NCBI RefSeq assembly: GCF_028283785.1
Contig: NZ_JAPWKB010000019.1
Location: 1,446,001-1,510,000 of the forward strand
Reading direction: 5' to 3'
Origin: Paraburkholderia sp.
Lineage (GTDB): Bacteria; Pseudomonadota; Gammaproteobacteria; Burkholderiales; Burkholderiaceae
Length of the DNA stretch: 64,000 nt
Shown piece by piece: positions 18,556 to 28,800 of the stretch. The notes beneath the pieces are model-generated. The model had not been told where the DNA came from, made no database searches, and saw nothing but the letters and a program-made list of their open reading frames with translations. A program made the translations under genes and the position numbers. The first letter of the stretch is position 1. Each line of letters begins with the position of its first letter.

Positions 18556-20155
18556 TCATTTCAACTGATACGCCGGGTCCATCAACAGCGCCTCCAGATA
18601 CGCACTCGCACTCGACGCCGTGTCGATCGCATCGACGGGGGCGAACGGCAACACCGCGTGCTGCATCTGAAGCTCGGCGGACAATCCGGCCGGTTCGGCA
18701 GGCGATGCGCCGTAAGACGCAAGCCAGCCTTCGATGTCGAACCGCATGCCGCGCTGACGCACGCGCGGCGTCGCCGCAGTTCCCGCGATGCCCGCCGTCA
18801 TGGTCGCCGTCGGGCCCGGCGGCCCAACGCTTTCCGTCGAACGAAACAGCCGCTCGACGAACTGCTTGCGCGCGAGCAACGTCGAGCTATTGATCCATGT
18901 CGAGCCGCCCGGCCAACCTTTGACATTCGGCGGATAAAACAGGTTTTCGCCGAAGCTGCGAATCGTGCCGGCGAGCGCGAGACTGGACGACGCACTGTCA
19001 TCGTAGCCGACATCGAACGCCCGCATCGTTCCGATCGTGAACTCGACCGGCGACTTCACCAGCACGCCGCGATTGACCGGGTTCCAGAACGCATCGCCCA
19101 GAAACAGCGCGCGCAACGCGACCTTGATATCGTAGCCGCTCGCCTGAAAGCGCGCGGCGATCGGCGCGACCTGGTTCGGGTCGGGCGTGTCCGACACGAA
19201 CTCGCGCCACAACTTGCCGACGATAAACGTCGCGGTTTGCGGCTGCGCGAGCAGGATATCGAGCACGTCGTCGCCGTCGAACCGGCCGCTATGACCCAAC
19301 ACGGTCTTGATATCGTCGTCATGCAGCGCGGCGCGCGAAATATACGCGCCGGTGTCGGGATCGACGCTCCAGCCGGTGTACGCGCGCGCCGCTTCCGACA
19401 CGTCCCGCTGCGTGTACTGCCCTTCGCCGAGCGTGAACAGTTCCATCGCTTCGCGACGCGAAATTTTCGTTGGGCTTGCCTTTGCGATTGGACGCGCCGT
19501 CGAGATACAGCAGCATCGCCGGATCTTTCGCGACGTCATGCAGCATCGCGTCGAAATGGCCGAGCGCGTCGTGACGAAGCAGCCGGTTCTGGCGCGCGGC
19601 CAGTTGCGGGTACGGGACCTTGTCCTCGCCCGAGGTGAAGTGGTTATGCCAGAACAACGTCATGCGCTCGGTCAGCGGCGATGGCGTGACCCGCATCTCC
19701 TGCACCCACCACGCGCGCAACCCGTCGTAGCGTTGGCGACGCAGACGCTCCGCGTCGCGGCGTTGTTCGGCGCTCCATGACTTGCGTTCATCGCGCGATG
19801 GCAACGCTTCGTCGATCCACGCGGGCATCGGCGTCAGCGCATCGTCGCGGGTCTCGTGGAGCACGCGCTCGACCGCCTCTTCACGCGTGAGGCCGACGTA
19901 TCGCGCGAGTTCGGCACGGTCGGGCGCAAAGCCGATGCGCGTCAGAAAGAAGCGCGCGTCGTCGGCATCGAGCAGGGTTTCGTCTTGCGACGGCACGCGC
20001 GGATGCGTGGTCACGTGTTTTGCACGCGTGACCGCGGCTGACGACGCCCACGCGGACGAAGCCGTGACGACCGTGACGACCGTAACGACTGCTACGACCG
20101 CGATCAGCGCCGCGAGACGAAGCGCATCGACGAACACTCTGGCGCACGATGACAT
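18556..20155 (-). pseudogene. DUF1800 family protein, interrupted by a +1 frame break
   Basis: The N-terminal part (signal peptide, then DDARFFLTRIGFAPDRAEL and FWHNHFTSGEDKV) reads in one frame up to PNENFA. The C-terminal part (MELFTLGEGQYTQRDV, ARAYTGW, NVKGWPGG) reads in the next frame from about 19456. Removing one base at 19456 (A on the plus strand) restores the family sequence NENFAREAMELFTLGEG and gives about 532 residues. The signal peptide contains a TVVTVVT repeat. The product would be exported with DUF1501. This is either a sequencing error or a recent inactivation. Confidence 0.85.
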
Positions 20156-20373
20156 GGCCGGCGATCCGTAAAAATCGAACGAGGTTGATCCGGAACGGGC
20201 GAGACCGGTTACGCGGGCGCGCAAAGGTCCGGTAAGACTATCGATCATCAACGACACGCAGCAGATATGCGTTGACGCGAGCGACGGGAAAGGCGGAAAT
20301 GTGGGCGGCGATGCGCACGTGCGCATGGCGCGCGACGACGGGAAACACAGGCGTGGCCTGCGTTGGACAGCGC

Positions 20374-20715
20374 CTAGCGCTTGTAGAGATCGCGGACCGC
20401 GTCTTCGATATGCTGACGCAACAGGCGGCGTTCATCGGGGGTCATGTGACCATCGCGACGACGTTGATCGAGATCTGTGGGAACTGCAGTGCGGAACATG
20501 ACGTCTGATGCTAGGCGGTCGTGACTCGCGTAACGCGGTTGACGCGCCTGGCGCGGCAAGCTGCCGCTATTCGGACGGGACGGACGCGGGATAACCAGCC
20601 GGTCAGGAGAAGGCTGAGCATAAACGGGTCTGTGTACGAACGTGCCCGCGAGTGTGCCGGCGACAGCAAGCGCAATGACGCGCAGCCGTACGTTCGGCCA
20701 AACCCCTCCCTTCAT
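20374..20715 (-). CDS. Small exported protein of unknown function
   Basis: This 113-residue protein has an N-terminal signal peptide ending VYA (about residue 33), a Pro/Arg-rich low-complexity stretch, and a charged helical C-terminus (MTPDERRLLRQHIEDAVRDLY). AAGGGA precedes the ATG at 20715; the frame is open to 20826. I do not recognise a named family. It is transcribed divergently from ompR and could share its regulatory region. Confidence 0.65.
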   Translation of the reverse strand: MKGGVWPNVRLRVIALAVAGTLAGTFVHRPVYAQPSPDRLVIPRPSRPNSGSLPRQARQPRYASHDRLASDVMFRTAVPTDLDQRRRDGHMTPDERRLLRQHIEDAVRDLYKR

Positions 20716-20943
20716 CTTTTTCCCTTCGTGGTGCGGCAACCGGCTACCTTTAATGCGTGTGCAGACCCCGGGTGAAACCGGGTGCGAGAGTGTTTGTCGA
20801 ATGAAGTATCCACCGAACAGCCGCATTCAGTAAAGGAGTCTACCTGTGCACGCTTTACGTCGTGCCACAGGACGGGTAAATTTTGTAACTGACTGTAACC
20901 CCATAAATGGTGCGACCGCGCACCCCTTTCTAATCGCGCTAAG

Positions 20944-21678
20944 ATGCCGCTCATGGAAACCAAAAACCCTTCGAAAATCCTCGTCGTCGACGACGATCCG
21001 CGTCTGCGCGATCTGCTGCGCCGTTACCTCGGAGAACAAGGCTTCAATGTCTACGTCGCTGAGAATGCGCCGTCGATGAACAAATTGTGGGTGCGAGAGC
21101 GCTTCGATCTGCTCGTGCTCGACCTGATGCTGCCCGGCGAAGACGGTCTGTCCATCTGCCGCCGTCTGCGTGGCAGCAACGACCGCACGCCGATCATCAT
21201 GCTGACCGCCAAGGGCGAAGACGTCGATCGCATCGTCGGTCTGGAGATGGGCGCGGACGACTACCTGCCCAAGCCGTTCAATCCGCGCGAACTGGTCGCG
21301 CGAATTCACGCGGTGCTGCGTCGTCAGTCGCCATCCGAATTGCCCGGCGCGCCGTCGGAAACAACGGAAGTGTTCGAATTCGGCGAGTTCGCGCTGAATC
21401 TGGCCACCCGCACGTTGACCAAGGCCGGCCAGGAAATCCCGCTCACCACCGGCGAATTCTCGGTGCTGAAGGTGTTCGCGCGTCATCCGCGTCAGCCGCT
21501 GTCGCGTGAAAAGCTGATGGAACTGGCTCGCGGCCGTGAATACGAAGTGTTCGACCGCAGTCTCGACGTGCAAATCTCGCGTCTGCGCAAACTGATCGAA
21601 CCGGATCCGGGCAGCCCGCGCTTCATCCAGACCGTTTGGGGTCTTGGCTACGTCTTCATTCCTGACGGCGCGGCCTGA
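20944..21678 (+). CDS. ompR: OmpR response regulator
   Basis: This 244-residue protein has a receiver domain with the acidic pocket VDDDPRLRD, phospho-acceptor Asp in VLDLMLPGEDG (about 60) and Lys in PKPFNPRE, followed by an OmpR/PhoB winged helix (LTTGEFSVLK, RQPLSREKL, VQISRLRKLIE, QTVWGLGYVF). It controls envelope and osmotic response genes when phosphorylated by EnvZ. The ATG at 20953 (METKNPSK) is a plausible alternative start. envZ follows 59 nt downstream. Confidence 0.95.
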   Translation: MPLMETKNPSKILVVDDDPRLRDLLRRYLGEQGFNVYVAENAPSMNKLWVRERFDLLVLDLMLPGEDGLSICRRLRGSNDRTPIIMLTAKGEDVDRIVGLEMGADDYLPKPFNPRELVARIHAVLRRQSPSELPGAPSETTEVFEFGEFALNLATRTLTKAGQEIPLTTGEFSVLKVFARHPRQPLSREKLMELARGREYEVFDRSLDVQISRLRKLIEPDPGSPRFIQTVWGLGYVFIPDGAA

Positions 21679-21737
21679 TTGAACCTTTGCGTTTGCTTCC
21701 GCTTCGCGTTTTCCACGTTTTCCAACAAGAAGGGCCC

Positions 21738-23087
21738 ATGCGGATCGACCGGCGCCTCCTGACGCTCGCGTTCGGTGGCCTTTTCTGGCGGACCTTTCTG
21801 CTGATCGCGCTGTTGATCGCAGTCAGTCTCGCCGCGTGGTTCCAGAGCTTCCGGGTGATCGAACGCGAGCCGCGCGCACAGCGCGTGGCTTTGCAGCTGG
21901 TCGCCATCGTGAAGCTCACGCGCACCGCACTCCTCTATTCCGATCCCGATCTGCGGCGCGCACTGCTGCAGGATCTGGAGAGCAATGAAGGGGTGCGCGT
22001 GTACCCGCGCGAAACCAGTGACAAATACCACCTGCAACCGGACGAATCGCTGAACCGGCTGATCGAACACGACATTCGCGGCCGCCTCGGCGACGACACC
22101 GTGATCGCGCAGTCCGTCAACGATATTCCCGGCGTGTGGATCAGCTTCAAGATCGACGACGACGACTACTGGGTCGCACTCGACCGCGATCAGCTCGACA
22201 ACGCCACCGGCCTCCAATGGGCCGGCTGGGGCGTGTTCGCGCTCGCGCTGTCGCTGTTCGGCGCGGCGTTCATCACGAGTCTGGTGAACCGGCCGTTCGC
22301 GCGACTCGCGATCGCCGCGCGCAAGGTGGGTTCGGGGCAATCGCCTGAGCCCTTACCCGAGCGCGGCATGGGCGTCGCCGCCGAAACCAATCGAAGCTTC
22401 AACCAGATGGTGCAGGATCTCGAACAGCTCGAAGCGGACCGCGCATTGATGCTGGCCGGGATTTCGCACGACCTGCGCACGCCGCTCGCGCGCTTGCGGC
22501 TCGAAACCGAAATGAGCCCGTCGGATCAGGCCACCAAGAACGCGATGGTCGACGATATCGAACAGATGGACATGATCATCGGGCGCTTCCTCGATTACGC
22601 GCGGCCGGTGCAACGTGTGCCGGAACCGGTCGATCTGTCGGTGATCGCGGGCGAACTCGCCGCACGCGTGGCCAATGAAGACGGCATGCGGCTGATCACG
22701 CGGCTCGCGCCGTCGGCGGTGATCGAGGCGGACGAGACCGATATGCGTCGCGTGATCGGCAATCTGATCGAAAACGCGCGCAAATACGGTCTGAGCGACA
22801 CCGACGGCATTCCGCACGTGATTCTCGAAACCCGCGTCTCGCATTCGCGGGTCGAACTGTCGGTGGTGGACGAAGGCCCGGGCATCCCCGAAGACCAACT
22901 CGCGCTTGTCACACGGCCGTTCTATCGTGTGAACTCGGCGCGCACGCAGGCCAACGGCACCGGACTCGGCATGGCCATCGTGCAGCGGCTGGTCAGCCGG
23001 TATCGCGGCGCGTTGCGTCTGCGAAACCGCACCCCCGGACCGGGGCTCGAAGTCACGATTGAATTCCCGCTTGCGAAGGGCGTATAG
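21738..23087 (+). CDS. envZ: EnvZ-type sensor histidine kinase
   Basis: This 449-residue inner-membrane kinase has one transmembrane helix at about 14-36, a periplasmic domain of about 120 residues, a second helix at about 155-178, HAMP, and a HisKA domain with His near 244 (GISHDLRTPLARL). The HATPase boxes are N (NLIENARKY), G1 (DEGPGIP) and G2 (GTGLGMAIV). It phosphorylates OmpR. The ATG at 21738 is preceded by AAGAAGGG; the frame is open to 21687. Confidence 0.94.
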   Translation: MRIDRRLLTLAFGGLFWRTFLLIALLIAVSLAAWFQSFRVIEREPRAQRVALQLVAIVKLTRTALLYSDPDLRRALLQDLESNEGVRVYPRETSDKYHLQPDESLNRLIEHDIRGRLGDDTVIAQSVNDIPGVWISFKIDDDDYWVALDRDQLDNATGLQWAGWGVFALALSLFGAAFITSLVNRPFARLAIAARKVGSGQSPEPLPERGMGVAAETNRSFNQMVQDLEQLEADRALMLAGISHDLRTPLARLRLETEMSPSDQATKNAMVDDIEQMDMIIGRFLDYARPVQRVPEPVDLSVIAGELAARVANEDGMRLITRLAPSAVIEADETDMRRVIGNLIENARKYGLSDTDGIPHVILETRVSHSRVELSVVDEGPGIPEDQLALVTRPFYRVNSARTQANGTGLGMAIVQRLVSRYRGALRLRNRTPGPGLEVTIEFPLAKGV

Positions 23088-23174
23088 CGGCACACCGTTG
23101 CAGTGCCGCTGACGCCCGTCGCCGGCTCCAGACATAGTCGCTATCGACGCAGTGAAAAATAACTATCCACCCCA

Positions 23175-23220
23175 TTAGTCAAAAACTATTGGGCGATAGC
23201 GTTGATAGAACTATAGTGTA
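23175..23220 (+). promoter_or_regulatory. Candidate OxyR-type operator and promoter upstream of the peroxiredoxin gene
   Basis: The 15-nt segment 23175-23189 matches one OxyR half (ATAG-N7-CTAT) with TTAG in place of ATAG. An ATAG follows at 23196 after six rather than seven bases, and a TTGATA -35-like box lies at 23202. The second half-site is poor. Inferred from the pattern and from the known OxyR control of ahpC genes. Confidence 0.4.
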
Positions 23221-23300
23221 CAGTTCGATGTAACGTGATCGTTACGGCGAACTGGTAGCTTGAACAGGCTGTTTTTTTCAACGTACACAGGAGCAAGCGC

Positions 23301-23849
23301 ATGAAAACCGTGGGCGATAAACTCGAAGCTTTCACCGTCACCGCCGCCAAGCCGGGCTTCAACAATCACGAAGAAAACGGCCAGTCGGCTTTCGAAGACA
23401 TCACCGAGCAGTCGTTTCCGGGCAAGTGGAAAATCATCTACTTCTATCCGAAGGATTTCACCTTCGTCTGCCCGACTGAAATCGTCGAATTCGGCAAGCT
23501 TTCAAAAGACTTCGATGAACGCGACGCCGTGTTGATGGGCGGCAGCGTCGACAACGAGTTCGTCAAACTGGCATGGCGCCGCGAGCACAAAGACCTCGAC
23601 AAGCTCAACCATTACGCGTTCGGCGACGTCAAGGGCGAGCTGATCGACCAGCTCGGCGTGCGCGACAAGGAAGCGGGCGTCGCACTGCGCGCCACCTTCA
23701 TCGTCGATCCCGACAACACCATCCAGCACGTTTCCGTGAACAACCTGAACGTGGGCCGTAATCCGGAAGAAGTGCTGCGTATTCTCGACGGTCTGCAAAC
23801 GGACGAACTCTGTCCGTGCAACCGCGCAGTCGGCGGCGCGACGCTGTAA
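23301..23849 (+). CDS. ahpC: Alkyl hydroperoxide reductase subunit C-type 2-Cys peroxiredoxin
   Basis: This 182-residue thiol peroxidase carries its peroxidatic Cys near 57 in FTFVCPTE and a C-terminal ELCPCN with cysteines near 171 and 173 for resolution. It reduces hydrogen peroxide, organic peroxides and peroxynitrite. The following gene is ahpD, not ahpF, so AhpD is the likely electron donor, as described in mycobacteria. AGGAG precedes the ATG. A terminator lies between the two genes. Confidence 0.94.
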   Translation: MKTVGDKLEAFTVTAAKPGFNNHEENGQSAFEDITEQSFPGKWKIIYFYPKDFTFVCPTEIVEFGKLSKDFDERDAVLMGGSVDNEFVKLAWRREHKDLDKLNHYAFGDVKGELIDQLGVRDKEAGVALRATFIVDPDNTIQHVSVNNLNVGRNPEEVLRILDGLQTDELCPCNRAVGGATL

Positions 23850-23866
23850 CGCACCACCCGACCGAT

Positions 23867-23907
23867 AAAAAGCCCGCCTCGCTTGCAAAAGCCGCGGGCT
23901 TTTTTTA
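23867..23907 (+). terminator. Terminator between ahpC and ahpD
   Basis: An 11-bp stem (23867-23877 with 23894-23904) is followed by T residues. Read-through or a second promoter is needed for ahpD. Confidence 0.8.
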
Positions 23908-23931
23908 ACGGCTTCCGCCAGGAGAATACGT

Positions 23932-24456
23932 ATGGAATTCTTGTCTGCGATTAAAGCGCTCATTCCCGATTACGCCAAAGACATTCGACTGAATCTCGAC
24001 GGCACGATTGCGCGTTCATCGCTGGAAGGTCACGACGCGGTGGGCGTTGCGCTGGCTGCGGCATTTGCAGCGAAGAGTCCCGCGATCATCGGCGCGATTC
24101 GCGAGGCCGGCGTGCTGTCCGCGGAAGAAATCAACGGCGCATTGACCGCCGCGGCATTGATGGGCATGAATAACGTCTGGTATCCGTATGTCGAGATGAC
24201 CGGCAATGCGGATCTGAAATCGCAACCGGCGCAATTACGGATGAATGCGTACGCGTCGCATGGCGGCGTGGATAAACGCCGCTTCGAAATGTATGCGCTG
24301 GCGGCGTCGATTATCGGCAAATGCCATTTCTGTGTGAAATCGCATTTCGAAACGCTGGTCGCCGAGGGTATGAGTTCGACGCAACTGCGGGACGTGGGCC
24401 GCATCGCCGCCGTGGTCAACGCGGCTGCGCAGGTGATCGTGGCGGAACAGAAATAA
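23932..24456 (+). CDS. ahpD: AhpD alkylhydroperoxidase
   Basis: This 174-residue protein carries the AhpD core CHFCVKSHF, with Cys131, Cys134 and His138 as the redox and proton-relay residues. AhpD is a CMD-fold disulfide reductase that regenerates AhpC using lipoyl carriers. A CAGGAG ribosome site precedes the ATG. It lies 82 nt after ahpC on the same strand with a terminator between, suggesting AhpD is made at a lower level than AhpC. Confidence 0.94.
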   Translation: MEFLSAIKALIPDYAKDIRLNLDGTIARSSLEGHDAVGVALAAAFAAKSPAIIGAIREAGVLSAEEINGALTAAALMGMNNVWYPYVEMTGNADLKSQPAQLRMNAYASHGGVDKRRFEMYALAASIIGKCHFCVKSHFETLVAEGMSSTQLRDVGRIAAVVNAAAQVIVAEQK

Positions 24457-24515
24457 CACCGCAATCTCAATGGCCGATGGCGCGCGAAACAATTCCGCGC
24501 CATCGACCCGCTGCA

Positions 24516-24995
24516 TCAGTTTTTGATCAGCAATGCGACGGCTTGCGCCTCGATCCCTTCCTTGCGACCGAGATAACCGAGCTTCTCGTTGGTTTTCGCC
24601 TTCACGTTGACGCGATCGAGCGGCAAGCCGAGATCCGCCGCGACATTCGCGCGCATCGCGTCGATATGCGGCGCGAGTTTCGGCGCCTGGGCGATAACCG
24701 TGCTGTCCACGTTGAGAATCGAAAAACCTGCCGCCGTCACGCGGGCAAAGCATTCGCGCAACAGCACGCGACTATCCGCGCCTTTGAATTGCGCGTCGGT
24801 ATCGGAGAAATGACGACCGATATCGCCCATCGCCGCCGCACCGAAAATTGCGTCGGTGATCGCGTGCAGCAACACATCGGCGTCGGAATGCCCGAGCAGG
24901 CCGCGTTCATAAGGCACCGTCACGCCGCCGATAATCAGCGGCCGACCTTCGACCAGCTGATGCACGTCATACCCTTGTCCGATCCTGAAATCCAT
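24516..24995 (-). CDS. ispF: 2-C-methyl-D-erythritol 2,4-cyclodiphosphate synthase
   Basis: This 159-residue enzyme of the MEP isoprenoid pathway has metal ligands Asp10 and His12 (GYDVHQL) and the GHSDADVLLHAITDA segment with the third ligand His. It converts CDP-methylerythritol 2-phosphate to the cyclic diphosphate with release of CMP. It lies 32 nt downstream of ispD, the usual ispDF order. Full family length. Confidence 0.97.
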   Translation of the reverse strand: MDFRIGQGYDVHQLVEGRPLIIGGVTVPYERGLLGHSDADVLLHAITDAIFGAAAMGDIGRHFSDTDAQFKGADSRVLLRECFARVTAAGFSILNVDSTVIAQAPKLAPHIDAMRANVAADLGLPLDRVNVKAKTNEKLGYLGRKEGIEAQAVALLIKN

Positions 24996-25027
24996 ATCGT
25001 CGAATCCGCCTGTAAATGTGAAGTTGT

Positions 25028-25738
25028 TTATACCGTGGCCGGCTGGCTCAAAATCGCTTCAGCCAGATCGAAATCTTCCGGATAAGTGACCTTGAAGTTG
25101 CGCAAGCTCCCTTGCACGAGCTTCGGCGCATGACCGGACCACTCGATCGCGCTCGCTTCGTCGGTCAGGTCGTGACCGTCGCGCTGCGCGGCCAGAATCG
25201 CTTCGCGCAGCATGCCGATGCGGAACATCTGCGGCGTCTGCGCCTGCCAGAGCCCGTCGCGCGATTCCGTGCGGGCAATCCGTGCATCCGTGCCGGGCGC
25301 GATGCGCTTGAGCGTATCGGCGACCGGCAACGCCATGATGCCGCCGATCGCGTCGTCTTTCAGCGCGCCGACCAGCGTGCGGATCAGCGCGGGCGTGATG
25401 CCGGGCCGCGCGGCGTCGTGCACCAGCACCCAGTCGTCGTCGCGCGCGCCGAATTCGACGAGCGCCTGCAGCCCGTTCAGCACGGACGCCTGCCGCGACG
25501 CGCCGCCGCAACGGCGCACCGCAAAGCGCAAACCGGCAAAACGGCGGGCGTCGAAGTGCTGGTCGTCGGGTGCGATCACGACCAGCGTTTGCGCAAATTC
25601 GCTGCACGCGTCGAACGCGGCCAGCGAATAATGCAGCAACTGACGGCCGGCCACGCCGCGATATTGTTTGGGCATCGCCGCGCCGGAGCGGCTGCCGGTG
25701 CCTGCGCAGGGGATCAAGGCAAAGAGGCGGGAAGTCAC
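25028..25738 (-). CDS. ispD: 2-C-methyl-D-erythritol 4-phosphate cytidylyltransferase
   Basis: This 236-residue nucleotidyltransferase has the N-terminal CTP-binding loop (LIPCAGTGSRSG), the VHDAARP motif and a C-terminal KVTYPEDFDLAE. It forms CDP-methylerythritol from MEP and CTP. It begins with GTG at 25738 and heads an operon with ispF. Divergent from mfd across a 139-nt gap. Confidence 0.97.
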   Translation of the reverse strand: MTSRLFALIPCAGTGSRSGAAMPKQYRGVAGRQLLHYSLAAFDACSEFAQTLVVIAPDDQHFDARRFAGLRFAVRRCGGASRQASVLNGLQALVEFGARDDDWVLVHDAARPGITPALIRTLVGALKDDAIGGIMALPVADTLKRIAPGTDARIARTESRDGLWQAQTPQMFRIGMLREAILAAQRDGHDLTDEASAIEWSGHAPKLVQGSLRNFKVTYPEDFDLAEAILSQPATV

Positions 25739-25877
25739 AGGTGCGTCGGCTTCAAGTCGAAGTAAAGAACGGATTTTATAATAGGTCCTTCGCGTTCACC
25801 CGGCGGCGCGCTTAAACTTGCCGCTTGCCTGCACGCCGCTCTAGTGCGCCCTTACGGCTGCCTCTGCCTCATTTTCT

Positions 25878-28800
25878 ATGCCAGACATCGCCGCTTCATC
25901 GCAGTTCAATCCGCCGGTCGCGCTTGTCAAGGCCGGCCAGCGCTTCGCCTTCGACGGCACGCTCGGCTCGTCCGACGCGATGCTGATAGCCCGTTACCAC
26001 CTCGCGTACCACCAGCAGGTGCCGCTGCTCGCGGTCGTCTGCGCGAGCGCGGTGGACGCGCAACGTCTGTCGCAGGAGATCGGTTTCTTCGCGCCGCAAG
26101 CGCGCGTGCGGCTGCTGCCCGACTGGGAGACGCTGCCTTACGATACCTTCTCGCCGCACCAGGATCTCGTGTCCGAGCGTCTCGCGACGCTGCACGACCT
26201 CGGCGAAGGACGCTGCGACATCCTGATCGTGCCCGCGACCACCGCGCTGTACCGGATGGCGCCCGCGTCGTTCATGGCCGCCTACACGTTCTCGTTCGGC
26301 CAGGGCGAGCGTCTCGACGAAGCAAAGCTGAAGGCGCAACTGACGCTGGCCGGCTATGAACACGTCAGCCAGGTCGTGCGGCCGGGCGAATACTGCGTGC
26401 GCGGCTCGCTGCTCGACCTGTTTCCGATGGGCTCGCAGCTGCCGTACCGGATCGACCTGTTCGACGATCAGGTCGATTCGATCCGCGCGTTCGATCCCGA
26501 CACGCAGCGCAGTCTTTATCCGGTGCGCGACGTGCGGATGCTGCCCGGCCGCGAATTCCCGTTCGACGAAGCCGCCCGCACCGCGTTCCGTAGCCGCTGG
26601 CGCGAAGAATTCGAAGGCGATCCGAGCCGTGCGTCGATCTACAAGGACATCGGCAACGGCGTGCCGTCGGCGGGGATCGAGTATTACCTGCCACTGTTTT
26701 TTGAAGAAACGGCAACGCTTTTTCACTATTTGCCCGCAGGCGCGCAACTCGCGTTCGTCGGCGATCTCGATGTCGCTATCCGTCGTTTTACGAACGACAC
26801 CAAACAGCGCCACAACTTCCTGTCGCACGATCGCGACCGGCCAATCCTCGATCCGCAGCGCCTGTTCCTGTCCGACGACGATTTCTTCACGCTCGCCAAG
26901 CCGTTTGCGCGGCTCGTGCTGCCGTCGAACGCAGGCGGCGGCTGGTCGGTGCCGCTGCCGAATCTCGCGCTCGACCGCAACGCCACCGATCCCCTCTCCG
27001 CGTTGCGCGCGTATCTCGACACCACGCCGAACCGCGTGCTGTTCGCGGCGGAATCGGCCGGGCGTCGCGAGACGATCTCGCAACTGCTGGCGGACAACCA
27101 GTTGCGCCCCGCGTCCGCCGACAGCTACGACGACTGGCTGACGGGCGACGCGCGTTTTTCGCTCGGCGTCGCGCCGTTGTCGAGCGGCTTCGCGGTGCCG
27201 GCCGACGGTCTGTCGATCATCACCGAAACCGAGTTGTACGGCCCGCTCGCGCGCCGCACCGGCCGACGCCGCCAGGAACAGGCGAGCAACGTCGAGTCGA
27301 TGGTGCGCGATCTGTCCGAGCTGAAAGTGGGCGATCCGGTCGTGCATACGCAACACGGCATCGGGCGCTACATGGGCCTCGTCACGATGGACCTCGGCGA
27401 AGGCGAAACCGAATTCCTGCACCTCGAATATCAAGGCGACAGCAAGCTCTACGTGCCGGTCGCGCAACTTCACGTGATCTCGCGCTATAGCGGCGCCGAT
27501 CCCGAAAGCGCGCCGTTGCACTCGCTCGGCTCGGGCCAGTGGGAAAAAGCCAAGCGCAAGGCCGCGCTGCAGATTCGCGACACCGCCGCCGAACTGCTGA
27601 ACCTGTATGCACGGCGCGCCGCGCGCGAAGGTCATGCGTTCGCGCTCGAACCGAAAGACTACGTGAAGTTCGCCGAAAGCTTCGGCTTCGAGGAAACGCC
27701 CGATCAGGCGGCCGCGATCGCCGCCGTGATCGGCGATATGACGAGTGGCAAGCCGATGGACCGGCTGGTGTGCGGCGACGTCGGTTTCGGCAAGACCGAA
27801 GTGGCGTTGCGCGCCGCGTTTATCGCGGTGATGGGCGGCAAACAGGTGGCGCTGCTGTCGCCGACCACGCTGCTCGCCGAGCAGCACACGCAAACCTTCA
27901 CCGACCGCTTTTCCGACTGGCCGGTGCGGATCGCCGAACTGTCGCGCTTCAAGTCCACCAAGGAAGTGAACACGGCGATCCAGCAGATCAACGAAGGTAG
28001 CGTCGATATCGTGATCGGCACGCACAAGCTGTTGTCGTCGGATGTGCAGTTCAAGCGGCTCGGTCTCGTCGTGATCGACGAGGAACATCGCTTCGGCGTA
28101 CGTCAGAAAGAAGCGCTCAAGGCATTGCGCGCGGAAGTGGACGTCCTCACGCTGACCGCGACGCCGATTCCGCGCACGCTCGGCATGGCGCTCGAAGGTC
28201 TGCGCGACTTCTCGGTCATCGCGACGGCGCCGCAAAAGCGCCTCGCGATCAAGACCTTCGTGCGACGCGAGGAAGACAGCGTGATCCGCGAGGCGATGCT
28301 GCGCGAACTGAAGCGCGGCGGCCAGGTGTACTTCCTGCATAACGAAGTCGAGACCATCGAAAACCGTCGTCAGATGCTCGAAGCGCTGGTGCCGGAAGCG
28401 CGCATCGCGGTTGCGCACGGTCAGATGCATGAACGCGAACTCGAACGCGTGATGCGCGATTTCGTCGCGCAACGCGCCAACGTGCTGCTCTGTACGACGA
28501 TTATCGAAACCGGCATCGACGTGCCGAGCGCGAACACCATCCTGATCCACCGCTCGGACAAGTTCGGTCTCGCGCAGCTGCATCAGTTGCGCGGCCGCGT
28601 CGGGCGCTCGCATCACCAGGCGTATTCGTATCTGCTGGTGCATGATCCGCAAGGTTTGACGAAGCAGGCGCAACGCCGTCTCGAAGCGATCCAGCAGATG
28701 GAAGAACTCGGTTCGGGCTTCTATCTGGCCATGCACGACCTCGAAATTCGCGGCACCGGCGAAGTGCTGGGCGACAAACAGTCCGGCGAAATTCACGAGA

